Positions 19,956 through 28,900 of a DNA stretch of 64,000 nucleotides are shown piece by piece; the first letter of the stretch is position 1, and each line of letters opens with the position of its first letter. Where the stretch lies: positions 1-64,000 of the forward strand of contig NZ_KB895421.1 of NCBI RefSeq assembly GCF_000374845.1, given 5' to 3'. This DNA is from Paenibacillus terrigena DSM 21567. GTDB taxonomy: Bacteria > Bacillota > Bacilli > Paenibacillales > Paenibacillaceae. A program made the position numbers and the translations under genes. Below the pieces are notes generated by a model. The model had not been told where the DNA came from and searched no databases. It was given only the letters and a program-made list of their open reading frames with translations.

Positions 19956-19968
19956 AGTTTGGGGTGCG

Positions 19969-21375
19969 TTAATACGCGTTCTTATTGATAAAACCGTTAA
20001 TTACTGTCTTCCAGATGATCTTCACATCGAAGAGAATGGACCAATTCTCAATATAAAAGATATCATAGCGAATGCGCTCTTCGATCGATGTATCCCCGCG
20101 CAGGCCGTTGCTCTGCGCCCATCCTGTAATGCCGGGGCGGACATGGTGCTTGACCATGTATTTCGGAATTTCTTCCTTGAATTGATCAACGAAGAAAGGT
20201 CTCTCTGGCCTCGGGCCGACAATGCTCATATGTCCGAGCAGTACGTTGAAGAATTGCGGCAGCTCGTCGAGACTTGTTTTGCGAAGGAACGAACCGAACT
20301 TCGTCTTCCGTGGGTCGTTCTCGGTCGTCCACTTCGTATCAGAGGTCCCTTGCGATTGAACGCGCATCGATCTGAACTTGAACATCATGAAGTTGCGACG
20401 ATTAAGGCCTACACGTTCTTGCTTGAAGATAATCGGGCCTGGTGATGTTAATTTGATGCCGATTGCTGCTAGGAGTAAGACCGGCGATGTTAGGATGATC
20501 GCGAATAGAGCAAAAGCGATATCAAAGGCGCGCTTCATGATGCGGTTACTCATGAGATCGAGCGGTATGTCTCGTACGTTGATGAGCGGCATGCCTGCAA
20601 AATTATCGAACGTTGGGCGCGCTGGTAAGTAGTCGAAGAAATCGGGAATGATGAGCGTTCGGACGCCAGCTTTTTCGCACGTATTGATGATATGCGGGAA
20701 GCGGTGGTGCGCCTCGAGCGGAAGTGCGATAATCACTTCGTCGATCAGTCGCTGCTCGATGATTTGTTCGAGATCATCGATCGTCCCGAGAATCGGCTTG
20801 TATTTGAGAGCGAATTGCTCGTCGATTTCTTGTTGGTCGTCCAGGAAGCCAAAGACTTCGTAGCCCATTTCAGGATGCTGCTTCAGGTTCTTGTAAAATC
20901 TTTTGCCCAGTGTACCCGCGCCTAGGATAAGCACAAATTGTTTATTAAAACCTTTCTCACGGAAGTGGCGGAGTCCTTTTTTGACTGCAAAACGGTAGAA
21001 AAGGATCGCAAGCACGTTACCGATCATATAAACCGCAAGGTATTCACGCGAGATATGTACGGCTTTAAAATAAAACAATAGGCTTAGGAGCACAAATAAG
21101 CTGATCAGATGTACCTGAATGATACGCCAAAAATCATCTGCAAATCGCTTCTTTCGCTTCGGCGAATAGAAGCCGCTCATCATGCCAATAATGACGGCGA
21201 TGCCGCCGTAGATAAGGCTCCATTTGGAGTATTCCGACAGTGGGAGAGGAGACTCGTGTTCCATCAGTCCGCTCTGAAATTTCATCCAATAGGCGAATAA
21301 GAAGATAATCTGGATTATTACAAAGTCAGCTATAATATAAAGTTGCGTCAGAAATCGCTGGTTCTTACGCAGCAT
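19969..21375 (-). CDS. Undecaprenyl-phosphate sugar-1-phosphate transferase (priming enzyme)
   Basis: 468 residues. Four N-terminal membrane helices, a central nucleotide-binding-like region ([18 protein letters not shown]) and a fifth hydrophobic segment leading to the catalytic PNPT domain: [40 protein letters not shown] and [11 protein letters not shown]. This is the TIGR03023/WcaJ/WsfP type that moves a hexose-1-phosphate (usually Glc or Gal) onto undecaprenyl phosphate and so starts glycan assembly. GAGGTG lies 6 nt before the ATG. Last large gene of the leftward polysaccharide cluster, just downstream of two GT2 genes. Confidence 0.92.
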   Translation of the reverse strand: MLRKNQRFLTQLYIIADFVIIQIIFLFAYWMKFQSGLMEHESPLPLSEYSKWSLIYGGIAVIIGMMSGFYSPKRKKRFADDFWRIIQVHLISLFVLLSLLFYFKAVHISREYLAVYMIGNVLAILFYRFAVKKGLRHFREKGFNKQFVLILGAGTLGKRFYKNLKQHPEMGYEVFGFLDDQQEIDEQFALKYKPILGTIDDLEQIIEQRLIDEVIIALPLEAHHRFPHIINTCEKAGVRTLIIPDFFDYLPARPTFDNFAGMPLINVRDIPLDLMSNRIMKRAFDIAFALFAIILTSPVLLLAAIGIKLTSPGPIIFKQERVGLNRRNFMMFKFRSMRVQSQGTSDTKWTTENDPRKTKFGSFLRKTSLDELPQFFNVLLGHMSIVGPRPERPFFVDQFKEEIPKYMVKHHVRPGITGWAQSNGLRGDTSIEERIRYDIFYIENWSILFDVKIIWKTVINGFINKNAY

Positions 21376-21419
21376 GCTGTCACCTCAATTAATTCAAGAA
21401 GATAGGAATTCGTTTGATT

Positions 21420-22280
21420 CTATCGTAACATTTTATTTTTGATGAGTGATGTCGAAAATTTCACCAATATGCCTGCGTAGACGAGTCCATTAATAAGTAT
21501 CGAGTAATGTTTGCGGTAATGCTTTTTGTGAAACAAGTACATAGCACGATGAAACTCGTAAATGATCTTGAATGGTTTGCGTCGGCTGCTTGCACCCTTA
21601 TAATGTGTGATGAATGTGCGCGAGTAGTAGTAATTTTGCCATCCTGCTTTTTTGATCCGATAGCACCAATCAATATCTTCTCCGTACATGAAAAACTCCT
21701 CATCCAGCATCCCCACCTGATCAATCGCTTCTCTGCGAACGAGCATGAAGGCGCCAACCAGGCAATCAATTGGATAGGATTCGTCGGGACTGAGATAGCC
21801 AAGTTGGTATTGATTGAAGCGCGGATTATTCGGGAACATGCGTGAGAGGCCAAATGCGTAATAAAATGATGCAGAAGGCGTAGGGAAGCCACGCCGGCAG
21901 GCCTTATCCAGCGAACCGTCAGGAAGTATAAGCTTGCAACCAGAGGTTCCGACTTCGGGATGACTGTCCATGAACTGGAGCATGATCTCGAACGTCTCAG
22001 ATTCGACGATCGTATCGGAGTTGAGTAGTAATATATATCGGCCTTGCGCTACAAGCATACCTTGATTATTGGCACGGGAAAACCCGACGTTCTCTTGGTT
22101 CGCGATAAGATGCGTTGAAGGGTAATGACGCTGCAAATGCTCAACCGAATCGTCGGATGAGTTATTGTCGATAAGTATCACTTCGTATCGATATGACGTT
22201 GTCGAAGCGTAGACCGATTGCAAGCAATCTAGTGTTAGTTGTCGTGTATTGTAGTTGAGGATGATAATGCTTAAGTCCAT
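21420..22280 (-). CDS. GT2 glycosyltransferase (rhamnosyltransferase-like)
   Basis: 286 residues. N-terminal GT-A fold with LSIIILNYNTRQLTLDCLQS, LLLNSDTIVES (DxD-type metal site) and EEFFMYGEDIDWCYRIKKAGW (ED acceptor/catalytic region). This sequence group includes WbbL-like rhamnosyltransferases, which fits the rml genes in the same cluster, but donor and acceptor are not proven. Soluble, working at the inner membrane face on a lipid-linked acceptor. GGGAG is upstream of the ATG; it follows another GT2 gene at 144 nt. Confidence 0.88.
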   Translation of the reverse strand: MDLSIIILNYNTRQLTLDCLQSVYASTTSYRYEVILIDNNSSDDSVEHLQRHYPSTHLIANQENVGFSRANNQGMLVAQGRYILLLNSDTIVESETFEIMLQFMDSHPEVGTSGCKLILPDGSLDKACRRGFPTPSASFYYAFGLSRMFPNNPRFNQYQLGYLSPDESYPIDCLVGAFMLVRREAIDQVGMLDEEFFMYGEDIDWCYRIKKAGWQNYYYSRTFITHYKGASSRRKPFKIIYEFHRAMYLFHKKHYRKHYSILINGLVYAGILVKFSTSLIKNKMLR

Positions 22281-22424
22281 TAATATTCTCCCATCTCGAG
22301 AGTTGATAGGCTTATTATAGCATAGAAAAAGACTAGAGTTCGGTATTAACAGGGTTAACCAGTTAAAGTCTTGATAAAGAATGGACTTAACGGATAAATG
22401 TTAAATTACGATCCTAGTCTTATT

Positions 22425-23342
22425 CTAAATATAATCAATCAATACAAGGAATTTAAATAATTGATTCTCTGTCCATGATTGACGGTAGAGCTTAGATTTA
22501 TGAAGATAGTTCAATCTCTGTTTTAACGATCTTCTTGACTGAATGAATAATTGAAGTTGGTTTAGTTTCTCAGCTTCAAGTTGAGACCCATAATGATTTG
22601 CAAATTCTATGGCTTGTCTTTTTAAAAGCTTATCCCCTGAGTGTTTGCGAAAACTTTCCCATTTCTTCTGCCATTTGTGGATCGCTGTTGTATTGCCTCC
22701 GACGACATTATTTCCATGCTGACGATAATACATCGTTGGTTTGGAATCATAGATTACTTCGCCAAAAGCGGAAATACATGTGTATACCCACCAGTCGTGC
22801 ATCAAAAGATTATCGGTATTAGGTGTCTTGGAAATGAGCAGATCGCGAGCTGCTTTATTCATTACCATCGTTGCCCCAACAGCTATATTTTGAACTAATG
22901 AGTTATAAAAGGAGGTCTCTCGTTCATGTGGGCTAGGCCACACTTTGATTTCATTTAAATCATGATCTACAAGCATGGTTGAGGTAAAGAACATCCCAGT
23001 AGCACTACATGAACGCAATGCATGAACGGCTCTTTCTATTTTGTCCAACATCCATACATCGTCTTGATCACAAAAACAGTAGTAGGAAGCAGTATCATCA
23101 GAAAATTGAAGTAATTCAAAAAAGCTTTGTACTACCCCTAAGTTCTCACCCTTAATGAGTACAATCTTACCTGGATTTCTCTCAATTATTCTGTTAATTA
23201 CCGACACCGTATTATCCTTGGAGCCGTCATCTCTAATCAAAATTGAGACTTCAGAATAACTTTGTTGAAGAATGCTTTGTATTTGCTCCTCTAAAAAGGC
23301 TTCTCCATTATATGTTGACATTAGTACTTGAACCTTTTCCAT
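22425..23342 (-). CDS. GT2 glycosyltransferase (RfbF/RhlC-like)
   Basis: 305 residues. The N-terminal VQVLMSTYNGEAFLEEQIQS and FLEEQ pattern, YCFCDQDDVWMLDKIERA (DQDDVW is characteristic) and AFGEVIYDSKPTMYYRQHGNNVVG place it with bacterial rhamnosyltransferases of family GT2. It probably adds one residue of the repeat unit, plausibly from dTDP-rhamnose made by the adjacent rml genes. AAGGTG lies 5 nt before the ATG. It comes after the terminator that ends the rml transcript, so it may have its own promoter in 23343-23445. Confidence 0.87.
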   Translation of the reverse strand: MEKVQVLMSTYNGEAFLEEQIQSILQQSYSEVSILIRDDGSKDNTVSVINRIIERNPGKIVLIKGENLGVVQSFFELLQFSDDTASYYCFCDQDDVWMLDKIERAVHALRSCSATGMFFTSTMLVDHDLNEIKVWPSPHERETSFYNSLVQNIAVGATMVMNKAARDLLISKTPNTDNLLMHDWWVYTCISAFGEVIYDSKPTMYYRQHGNNVVGGNTTAIHKWQKKWESFRKHSGDKLLKRQAIEFANHYGSQLEAEKLNQLQLFIQSRRSLKQRLNYLHKSKLYRQSWTENQLFKFLVLIDYI

Positions 23343-23445
23343 ACGTCACCTTCATACTTTGATCATTAAGAAGATGTAAGGAATGATCTTCTTTGTACGA
23401 TTATATGATATATATACAGAGAATCCTAGTTTTATCATTTTCTCA

Positions 23446-23478
23446 AAAAGAAAAGACTACTGGGGAAATGTCCCCAGC
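23446..23478 (-). terminator. Terminator of the rml operon
   Basis: On the minus strand the hairpin CTGGGG-acattt-CCCCAG (23478-23461) is followed by TAGTCTTTTCTTTTT. It stands 24 nt after the rmlD stop. Confidence 0.82.
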
Positions 23479-23501
23479 AATCTTTCATATAAATAACTAT
23501 A

Positions 23502-24350
23502 TTATCTTATTTTGTTAACTTCGATGAATTCCTTCAACGCATCACGCCATGGGCGTAAATCTCGAAGTCCGTTCGTTCGGATAGACAAATGCTCCATCAC
23601 AGAGTTACTTGGTCTTGGAGCTGGACGCGGAAATTGATCCGTTGTGCACGGCAATAATTCAGGCTTTAAGCCTGCCTCCTCGAATATTGCTTGTGCGAAT
23701 TCATACCACGAACACGACTCCGAATTGGATGCATGATAAATACCATAATACTCCGTCTGAACCAGTTCCTCAAGGAAGTAAGCAAGATCCACTGTATACG
23801 TTGGTGATCCCACTTGATCATGAACTACTTGGAGAGATGGCTTCTCGGCTCCCAGTTTCAACATTGTTTTTACAAAGTTATTACCGTGAGCCCCATATAC
23901 CCAAGAAGTACGAACAATATAGTATTTCGAAGATAATGTTTGAACAAGATGCTCCCCTGCTCGTTTTGACTTCCCGTAAACTGTCTGCGGGTCTGTATTA
24001 TCATATTCACGATAGGCCGTTGAAGAATTTCCGTTAAATACGTAATCCGTACTAATATAGCATACTTTAGCTCCAACCTTTTCGGCTGCCACTGCAATAT
24101 TACGACTACCGACTGCATTTACGAGATATGCTCCGTCTTCATCCGTCTCCGCTGCATCTACTGCTGTGTATGCTGCGCAATGAATGATGGCATCTGGCTG
24201 TTGAGAATAGATGACTGACTCACATTGTTGTAGGTTCGTTACATCTAACTCTTGGCGTGTATAACCAAGTACTAGGTGACCCTTTTGCTTGAATATACGT
24301 ATGACATCTTGACCCAATTGACCCTGAGCACCCGTAACAAGGATCTTCAT
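23502..24350 (-). CDS. rmlD: dTDP-4-dehydrorhamnose reductase RmlD
   Basis: 282 residues from ATG 24350, the position where the Rossmann motif MKILVTGAQGQLGQDV starts; a longer frame upstream overlaps rmlB and is not used. Catalytic YGKSKRAGE (YxxxK) and ISTDYVFNG are present. It reduces dTDP-4-keto-L-rhamnose with NAD(P)H in the last step of dTDP-L-rhamnose synthesis. It begins one base after the rmlB stop. Fourth gene of rmlA-rmlC-rmlB-rmlD. Confidence 0.95.
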   Translation of the reverse strand: MKILVTGAQGQLGQDVIRIFKQKGHLVLGYTRQELDVTNLQQCESVIYSQQPDAIIHCAAYTAVDAAETDEDGAYLVNAVGSRNIAVAAEKVGAKVCYISTDYVFNGNSSTAYREYDNTDPQTVYGKSKRAGEHLVQTLSSKYYIVRTSWVYGAHGNNFVKTMLKLGAEKPSLQVVHDQVGSPTYTVDLAYFLEELVQTEYYGIYHASNSESCSWYEFAQAIFEEAGLKPELLPCTTDQFPRPAPRPSNSVMEHLSIRTNGLRDLRPWRDALKEFIEVNKIR

Positions 24351-24351
24351 A

Positions 24352-25368
24352 CTATTCACCCAGGCGCTCGCCATATTGCTTGGCGTAGTATTCTTGATAT
24401 GCTCCTGATTGAATCCGAGTCCACCAGTCTTTATTGTCCAAATACCATTGAATCGTCTTCTTAATTCCCGTCTCAAAATGATACTTCGGCTGCCATCCCA
24501 ATTCTGTACGAATTTTCGAAGCATCAATAGCATAACGGCGGTCATGACCCAGACGATCTGCTACATAAGTAATTAATGATTTTGGTTTGTCTAATGCCTC
24601 TAGGATCGTTTCTACGATTTGAATATTCGTTCTTTCATTATTACCACCAACATTGTATACTTCACCGCTTTTTCCATTATGGATGACCAGATCGATCGCA
24701 CTGCAATGATCTTCAACATACAGCCAGTCACGAACATTTAAACCATCACCATAAACAGGAAGCTGTTTATCATTGAGAGCATTTGAAATCATTAATGGGA
24801 TTAATTTCTCTGGAAAATGATATGGACCATAGTTATTCGAACAACGTGTAATATTCACATTCATCCCGTACGTTTCATGATATGCACGCACAAGGAGATC
24901 TCCGCCTGTTTTACTTGCCGAGTAAGGGCTGTTAGGCGCTAGTGGAGTAGTTTCCGAGAACATTCCTGTATCCCCGAGCGTACCATAGACTTCATCTGTA
25001 GAGATTTGAACATATTTTTGAACATTATACTTCCGCGCTGCATCAAGCAACACTTGAGTACCCATAACATTCGTTTGCACAAAGATGCCTGGATCCAAGA
25101 TACTCCGGTCTACATGAGACTCGGCTGCAAAGTTAACTACAATGTCTACGCCTTGCTGGAATATCTCATCTACTTTTTGTGCATCAGCGATATCGCCTTT
25201 AATAAAGGTATAATTCGGCTGATTCTCAACACTCTTTAAGTTCTCTAAGTTCCCAGCATACGTAAGCGCATCAAGATTAATAATCTGATACTCTGGATAC
25301 TTATTTACCATGTAAATTACAAAGTTACTTCCAATAAACCCGGCACCGCCTGTAACTAATAACTTCAA
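24352..25368 (-). CDS. rmlB: dTDP-glucose 4,6-dehydratase RmlB
   Basis: 338 residues; extended SDR fold. LLVTGGAGFIGSNFV binds NAD+, ISTDEVYGTLGDTG carries the Asp-Glu catalytic pair and YSASKTGGD the Tyr/Lys pair. It converts dTDP-glucose to dTDP-4-keto-6-deoxyglucose. Starts at TTG 25368 with GGGGGAG 5 nt upstream; no ATG is available at the conserved N-terminus. It lies 12 nt after rmlC. Confidence 0.97.
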   Translation of the reverse strand: MKLLVTGGAGFIGSNFVIYMVNKYPEYQIINLDALTYAGNLENLKSVENQPNYTFIKGDIADAQKVDEIFQQGVDIVVNFAAESHVDRSILDPGIFVQTNVMGTQVLLDAARKYNVQKYVQISTDEVYGTLGDTGMFSETTPLAPNSPYSASKTGGDLLVRAYHETYGMNVNITRCSNNYGPYHFPEKLIPLMISNALNDKQLPVYGDGLNVRDWLYVEDHCSAIDLVIHNGKSGEVYNVGGNNERTNIQIVETILEALDKPKSLITYVADRLGHDRRYAIDASKIRTELGWQPKYHFETGIKKTIQWYLDNKDWWTRIQSGAYQEYYAKQYGERLGE

Positions 25369-25380
25369 CTCGGCTCCCCC

Positions 25381-25929
25381 TTACTCAAAATTGATGTCAG
25401 CATCGCGTAATAACGGATGTTTCGTATCTTTATCCGAAAGAATTGGCTGATCTGTCGGCCAGTCAATGCCTAGCGCAGGATCATTCCACAAAATGCCCCG
25501 ATCATGTTCAGGGGAATAGAGTTCATCTACTTTGTAGAGAACTTCTGTGTTTGGTTCTGTCGTACAGAAGCCATGAGCGAAGCCCTGAGGAACAAGCAAT
25601 TGACGCTTGTTTTCTGCGCTCAAATGAACACCAATCCATTGTCCGAACGTCGGAGAGTTACGGCGAATGTCAACGATAACATCATATATCGCACCAGCCA
25701 CTGCACGAACTAACTTCGTCTGTGCTTTCGGATTTAATTGATAGTGCAAGCCTCGGATAACACCCTTCTCAACAGACAAAGAATGGTTATCTTGAACGAA
25801 CAAATAATCCATATTATATTCACGAAAAATCGCACTGTTGTAACTTTCCATAAAAAAACCACGATGGTCCCCATGGACCGCAGGTTCAATAATTCGGACA
25901 CCGCGTAACTTCGTATCGATTACTTTCAT
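25381..25929 (-). CDS. rmlC: dTDP-4-dehydrorhamnose 3,5-epimerase RmlC
   Basis: 182 residues, cupin fold. HGDHRGFFMESYN (substrate-binding His/Asp/Arg), VIRGLHYQL and LVRAVAGAIYDVIVDIRR are the family signature. It makes dTDP-4-keto-L-rhamnose from the RmlB product. ATG at 25929 follows AGAGGTG. A second, broken rmlC copy lies about 1.4 kb upstream at 27312-27612. Confidence 0.96.
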   Translation of the reverse strand: MKVIDTKLRGVRIIEPAVHGDHRGFFMESYNSAIFREYNMDYLFVQDNHSLSVEKGVIRGLHYQLNPKAQTKLVRAVAGAIYDVIVDIRRNSPTFGQWIGVHLSAENKRQLLVPQGFAHGFCTTEPNTEVLYKVDELYSPEHDRGILWNDPALGIDWPTDQPILSDKDTKHPLLRDADINFE

Positions 25930-25939
25930 AGTAGCACCT

Positions 25940-26683
25940 CTATAACTTCAATTTTCCGAATTCTTCGGAAAAGGTAATATTTTGTGCTAATTCATTGGCT
26001 TTTGCCCATGATACGTGCGTTCCAGCATCTGTCCACCAACCCTGAAGCACATCATATGTTAGTTCTCCTCGAGCAATATAAGCATTGTTTACATCTGTGA
26101 TTTCTAACTCACCTCGACCGGAAGGTTTGAGTGTTTTTACAATATCAAATACGGAGCTATCGAACATATATATGCCTGTTACGGCATAATTGCTTTTCGG
26201 TTGTTGTGGCTTTTCTTCAATAGAAATAATCATGTCTCCATCTAACTCTGCTACTCCGTATCGCTGTGGATCATGAACTTCTTGAAGTAAGATTTTAGCA
26301 CCTTTTGACTGTTCACGGAAATTATCTACGTATCCGGAAATATTATCTTCAAACACGTTATCACCCAGAATGACCACCATTTGATCACCACATACGAATT
26401 GCTCCGCCAAGTCTAACGCTTGCGCAATCCCTCCAGCTTCATCTTGAACCTTATAAGTGAAAGAAACACCCATGTCACGACCACTGCCCAAAAGATTGAC
26501 GACATCACCCATATGTTCTTTGCCTGTAACAATAAGGATATCATTAATATTTGCTTCTTTTAATTTATTTACCGAATGAAATATCATAGGATATTTGCCT
26601 ACAGGCAGCAAATGCTTGTTCGTTACTTTAGTCAAAGGGAATAATCTAGACCCCGTACCTCCAGCCAATATGATACCTTTCAT
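25940..26683 (-). CDS. rmlA: Glucose-1-phosphate thymidylyltransferase RmlA (short form)
   Basis: 247 residues from ATG 26683, preceded by GAGGAG with 7 nt spacing. Nucleotidyltransferase signature MKGIILAGGTGSRLFPLT, IVTGKEHMGDV, VVILGDNVFED and SIEEKPQQPKSNYAVTG. It is the short RmlA type common in Gram-positive clusters rather than the about 290-residue E. coli form. It makes dTDP-glucose from Glc-1-P and dTTP, the first step of dTDP-L-rhamnose. It starts 11 nt after the wreckage of a wecE-like gene. Confidence 0.95.
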   Translation of the reverse strand: MKGIILAGGTGSRLFPLTKVTNKHLLPVGKYPMIFHSVNKLKEANINDILIVTGKEHMGDVVNLLGSGRDMGVSFTYKVQDEAGGIAQALDLAEQFVCGDQMVVILGDNVFEDNISGYVDNFREQSKGAKILLQEVHDPQRYGVAELDGDMIISIEEKPQQPKSNYAVTGIYMFDSSVFDIVKTLKPSGRGELEITDVNNAYIARGELTYDVLQGWWTDAGTHVSWAKANELAQNITFSEEFGKLKL

Positions 26684-26694
26684 AATAACACTCC

Positions 26695-27318
26695 TCATAA
26701 ATAGAATTTCTTTACGCAATCTATTACCTTATCTATGTCTTCACTAGCCATGTGATAATATAATGGTAATCTTACTAATCTTTCGCTCTCAGTGGTAGTG
26801 ATAACATCTTCACCATGAAATCTTCCGAATCTTTGGCCTGCATCTGAAGAATGTAATGGCACATAATGAAATACAGCTTGAACACTATTTTCTTTAGGGA
26901 AGTTAATCAATCTTGTTCTCTCTTCTTCACATAGAACAGCATTATGATCACACTCTTCTGGAATGTACGGCAAGTCCAATAGCCCATTCTTACCTAAATC
27001 AAATAATCCCTCATAATATCGATTCCAGGTGTTCAGTCTGTCGTTATTAATTTCTTCTGCTTGTTCTAATTGTGCATATAAGAAGCCTGCAATAATTTCA
27101 CTAGGTAAATATGAAGAGCCTAAATCCACCCAGGTATATTTATCAACTTGTCCTCTAAAAAATCTCGAACGATCAGTACGCTTTTCACGAATTATCTCTG
27201 CTCGTTCAACAAATTGCTCACGGTTAGCTAGTAGAGCCCCGCCTTCACCACAGTTATAGTTCTTTGTCTCATGAAAACTATAACAACCTAAATGACCAAT
27301 TGTCCCCTAGTATTTCCC
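26695..27318 (-). pseudogene. Broken wecE/fdtB-type sugar aminotransferase (C-terminal half)
   Basis: Reading leftwards from about 27318, the frame encodes HLGCYSFHETKNYNCGEGGALL (including the PLP-binding HETKN Lys), then WVDLGSSYLPSEI, AVFHYVPLHSS and RLVRLPLYYH, the C-terminal half of dTDP-4-keto-6-deoxyhexose aminotransferases (DegT/DnrJ/EryC1 family). The first half (about 180 residues) is absent. The KYLG codons at 27300-27318 are frameshifted by an extra G. An internal deletion follows EECDHNA, where about a dozen residues including the usual MFY are missing before EERTRL. It is joined head-on to an rmlC fragment. Non-functional. Confidence 0.88.
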
Positions 27319-27612
27319 TTTTACCAAATGTAGGACTGCTTTGTCTGATATTAACAACAGCATCATATACTGCACCTGCAGTAACGCGGACTAATTTTGT
27401 TTGTGCATTAGGCATCAATTGATAATGCAATCTTCTTATTGTACCCGCCTCAACAGACAATGAGTGATTATCCTGAATAAAGTCATATACAAATCATAGT
27501 TTACACAGTTTCTCTGCATTGTAGCTTTCCATAAAAAAAACCACGGCTACCTTCAAAAAATTGAGGCTCTAAAATAAAAACATCAGTAAAAATTTGTTTC
27601 AATAATCTTCAT
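27312..27612 (-). pseudogene. Broken second copy of rmlC
   Basis: A start ATG at 27612 with a GGTGG ribosome site is followed by pieces of RmlC: a frameshifted KIIETN...LEPQFFEGSRGFF, then QDNHSLSVEAG, RRLHYQL and AQTKLVRVTAGAVYDAVV, ending at SPTFGK. At least three frameshifts are visible; two are extra Ts in T-runs. It ends abruptly against the wecE-like fragment. The intact rmlC at 25381 is about 60-70 percent identical over the readable part by eye, so this is an older or foreign homologue, not a fresh duplicate. Confidence 0.85.
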
Positions 27613-27624
27613 GATCTCTTCCAC

Positions 27625-28860
27625 CTATTTGATAGCAGTTTTATTAAACATAAAGCTGGTTAACTTCTTTATTAAGCCATTTTTTCTAAAATTAGATCGA
27701 TAATATTCATAACCGTTGGTACCCAATTGATTTAACTCATCATCAGTTAGTAAGCTCATCTTCTTAACATTCTCAGCTAAAGAAATATAATCTTCAGACG
27801 CACTAACTAATCCTGAATTACTTTCAGCTATAATCATACCCCCTTCGCCATCAAGAGATGCAAGAATCGGTTTGCCAGCAGCTAGATATGACTGAATCTT
27901 AGCAGGGAGAGTAATACTGAACAGTTCACTCTTAACCAGAGAAACGAGCATAACACTTGCCACATCATAATACTCTGGCATGTTAGCCATTGGCTTTCTT
28001 CCTACGAAATCCATGACCTCGGCAACTCCTATCTCACTAGCCCTATCTTCAGCCCATTTTCGAGTCATTCCATCGCCAACAATAATCCATTTTATGTTGG
28101 TATATCCATTATCCTTGCATACTTTAGCAGCCATAATTATCGTTTCAAAACTTTGCGCTGGTCCGATATTTCCTGCAAACATAACATTAAACGTCCCTGC
28201 AAACTTATTTTGAAGCTCAGGATCTTGACGTTTTTCTTCATATATTTCTTCAGCCCAATTGGGAAGATATAGAACTCTATTTTCACTAATCTGATATCTT
28301 TCTTGTATTAGCGACTTAATCCCGTTCGACGTTGTCATGAAATAGTCAAATCGCCTATAAAGACTATTCGAAATCTTAGTGAATAATACTTTATAGATCG
28401 AAGAGTTATAATTATACACTGAAAATAAACTTTCAGGCCAAAGGTCCAAAATGTATAAATAGGTTTCTTTTTTAAACATTCTTCTAGCTATCAATGCTGG
28501 AAATGCCATAAACACAGGCGTTAATTGATAAACCATAATTTTATCATAATTACGCTTTCTCAATTTAAAAAGTTGCAGTAATGAGAATATCGGAAATGTA
28601 ATGTAATTTAATAAAACTTGTAATGCATTCCCACTGCCACGAGGAATAAGGAAGCTTCGATAAACTTTGACTCCTTCATACTCCTCTTGTCTTTGCTTAA
28701 ATAAGGAATACCCTTCAAAACATTTCCCTTGAGGATAATTTGGGATTCCACAAATAACATCTACTTCGTAACCTAACTCCACTAACGATTTCGTAATATC
28801 ATTAATTCTGAATTCTTCAGGCCAAAAGTGTTGGCAAATGACAAGTATTTTTTTTGTCAT
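27625..28860 (-). CDS. GT4 glycosyltransferase (WbuB-like, probable FucNAc transferase)
   Basis: 411 residues from ATG 28860 (GAAGGG upstream); upstream in-frame codons overlap fnlC and are not used. GT-B fold: KKILVICQHFWPEEFRINDI at the N-terminus, a middle hydrophobic stretch, FAGNIGPAQSFE, WIIVGDGMTRKWAE and the E-x7-E-like region PAKIQSYLAAGKPILASLDGEG. The group next to fnlABC/capEFG genes is typically the L-FucNAc transferase WbuB/CapM-like. Here it directly follows fnlC, supporting that donor. Function by family and position, not proven. Confidence 0.85.
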   Translation of the reverse strand: MTKKILVICQHFWPEEFRINDITKSLVELGYEVDVICGIPNYPQGKCFEGYSLFKQRQEEYEGVKVYRSFLIPRGSGNALQVLLNYITFPIFSLLQLFKLRKRNYDKIMVYQLTPVFMAFPALIARRMFKKETYLYILDLWPESLFSVYNYNSSIYKVLFTKISNSLYRRFDYFMTTSNGIKSLIQERYQISENRVLYLPNWAEEIYEEKRQDPELQNKFAGTFNVMFAGNIGPAQSFETIIMAAKVCKDNGYTNIKWIIVGDGMTRKWAEDRASEIGVAEVMDFVGRKPMANMPEYYDVASVMLVSLVKSELFSITLPAKIQSYLAAGKPILASLDGEGGMIIAESNSGLVSASEDYISLAENVKKMSLLTDDELNQLGTNGYEYYRSNFRKNGLIKKLTSFMFNKTAIK

Positions 28861-28900
28861 TAACTTATTCCCTTCGTTTAATATGATGAAGGGGAGACTA

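Noticed and set aside
23502-24545. RmlD extended by 65 residues upstream of its Rossmann motif
   Set aside because: The extra part overlaps rmlB in another frame and RmlD proteins start at MKILVTG; the ATG at 24350 follows the rmlB stop directly.
27278-27460. A short complete 60-residue protein
   Set aside because: Its residues are the middle of RmlC, so it is a surviving piece of the pseudogene and not an independent gene.
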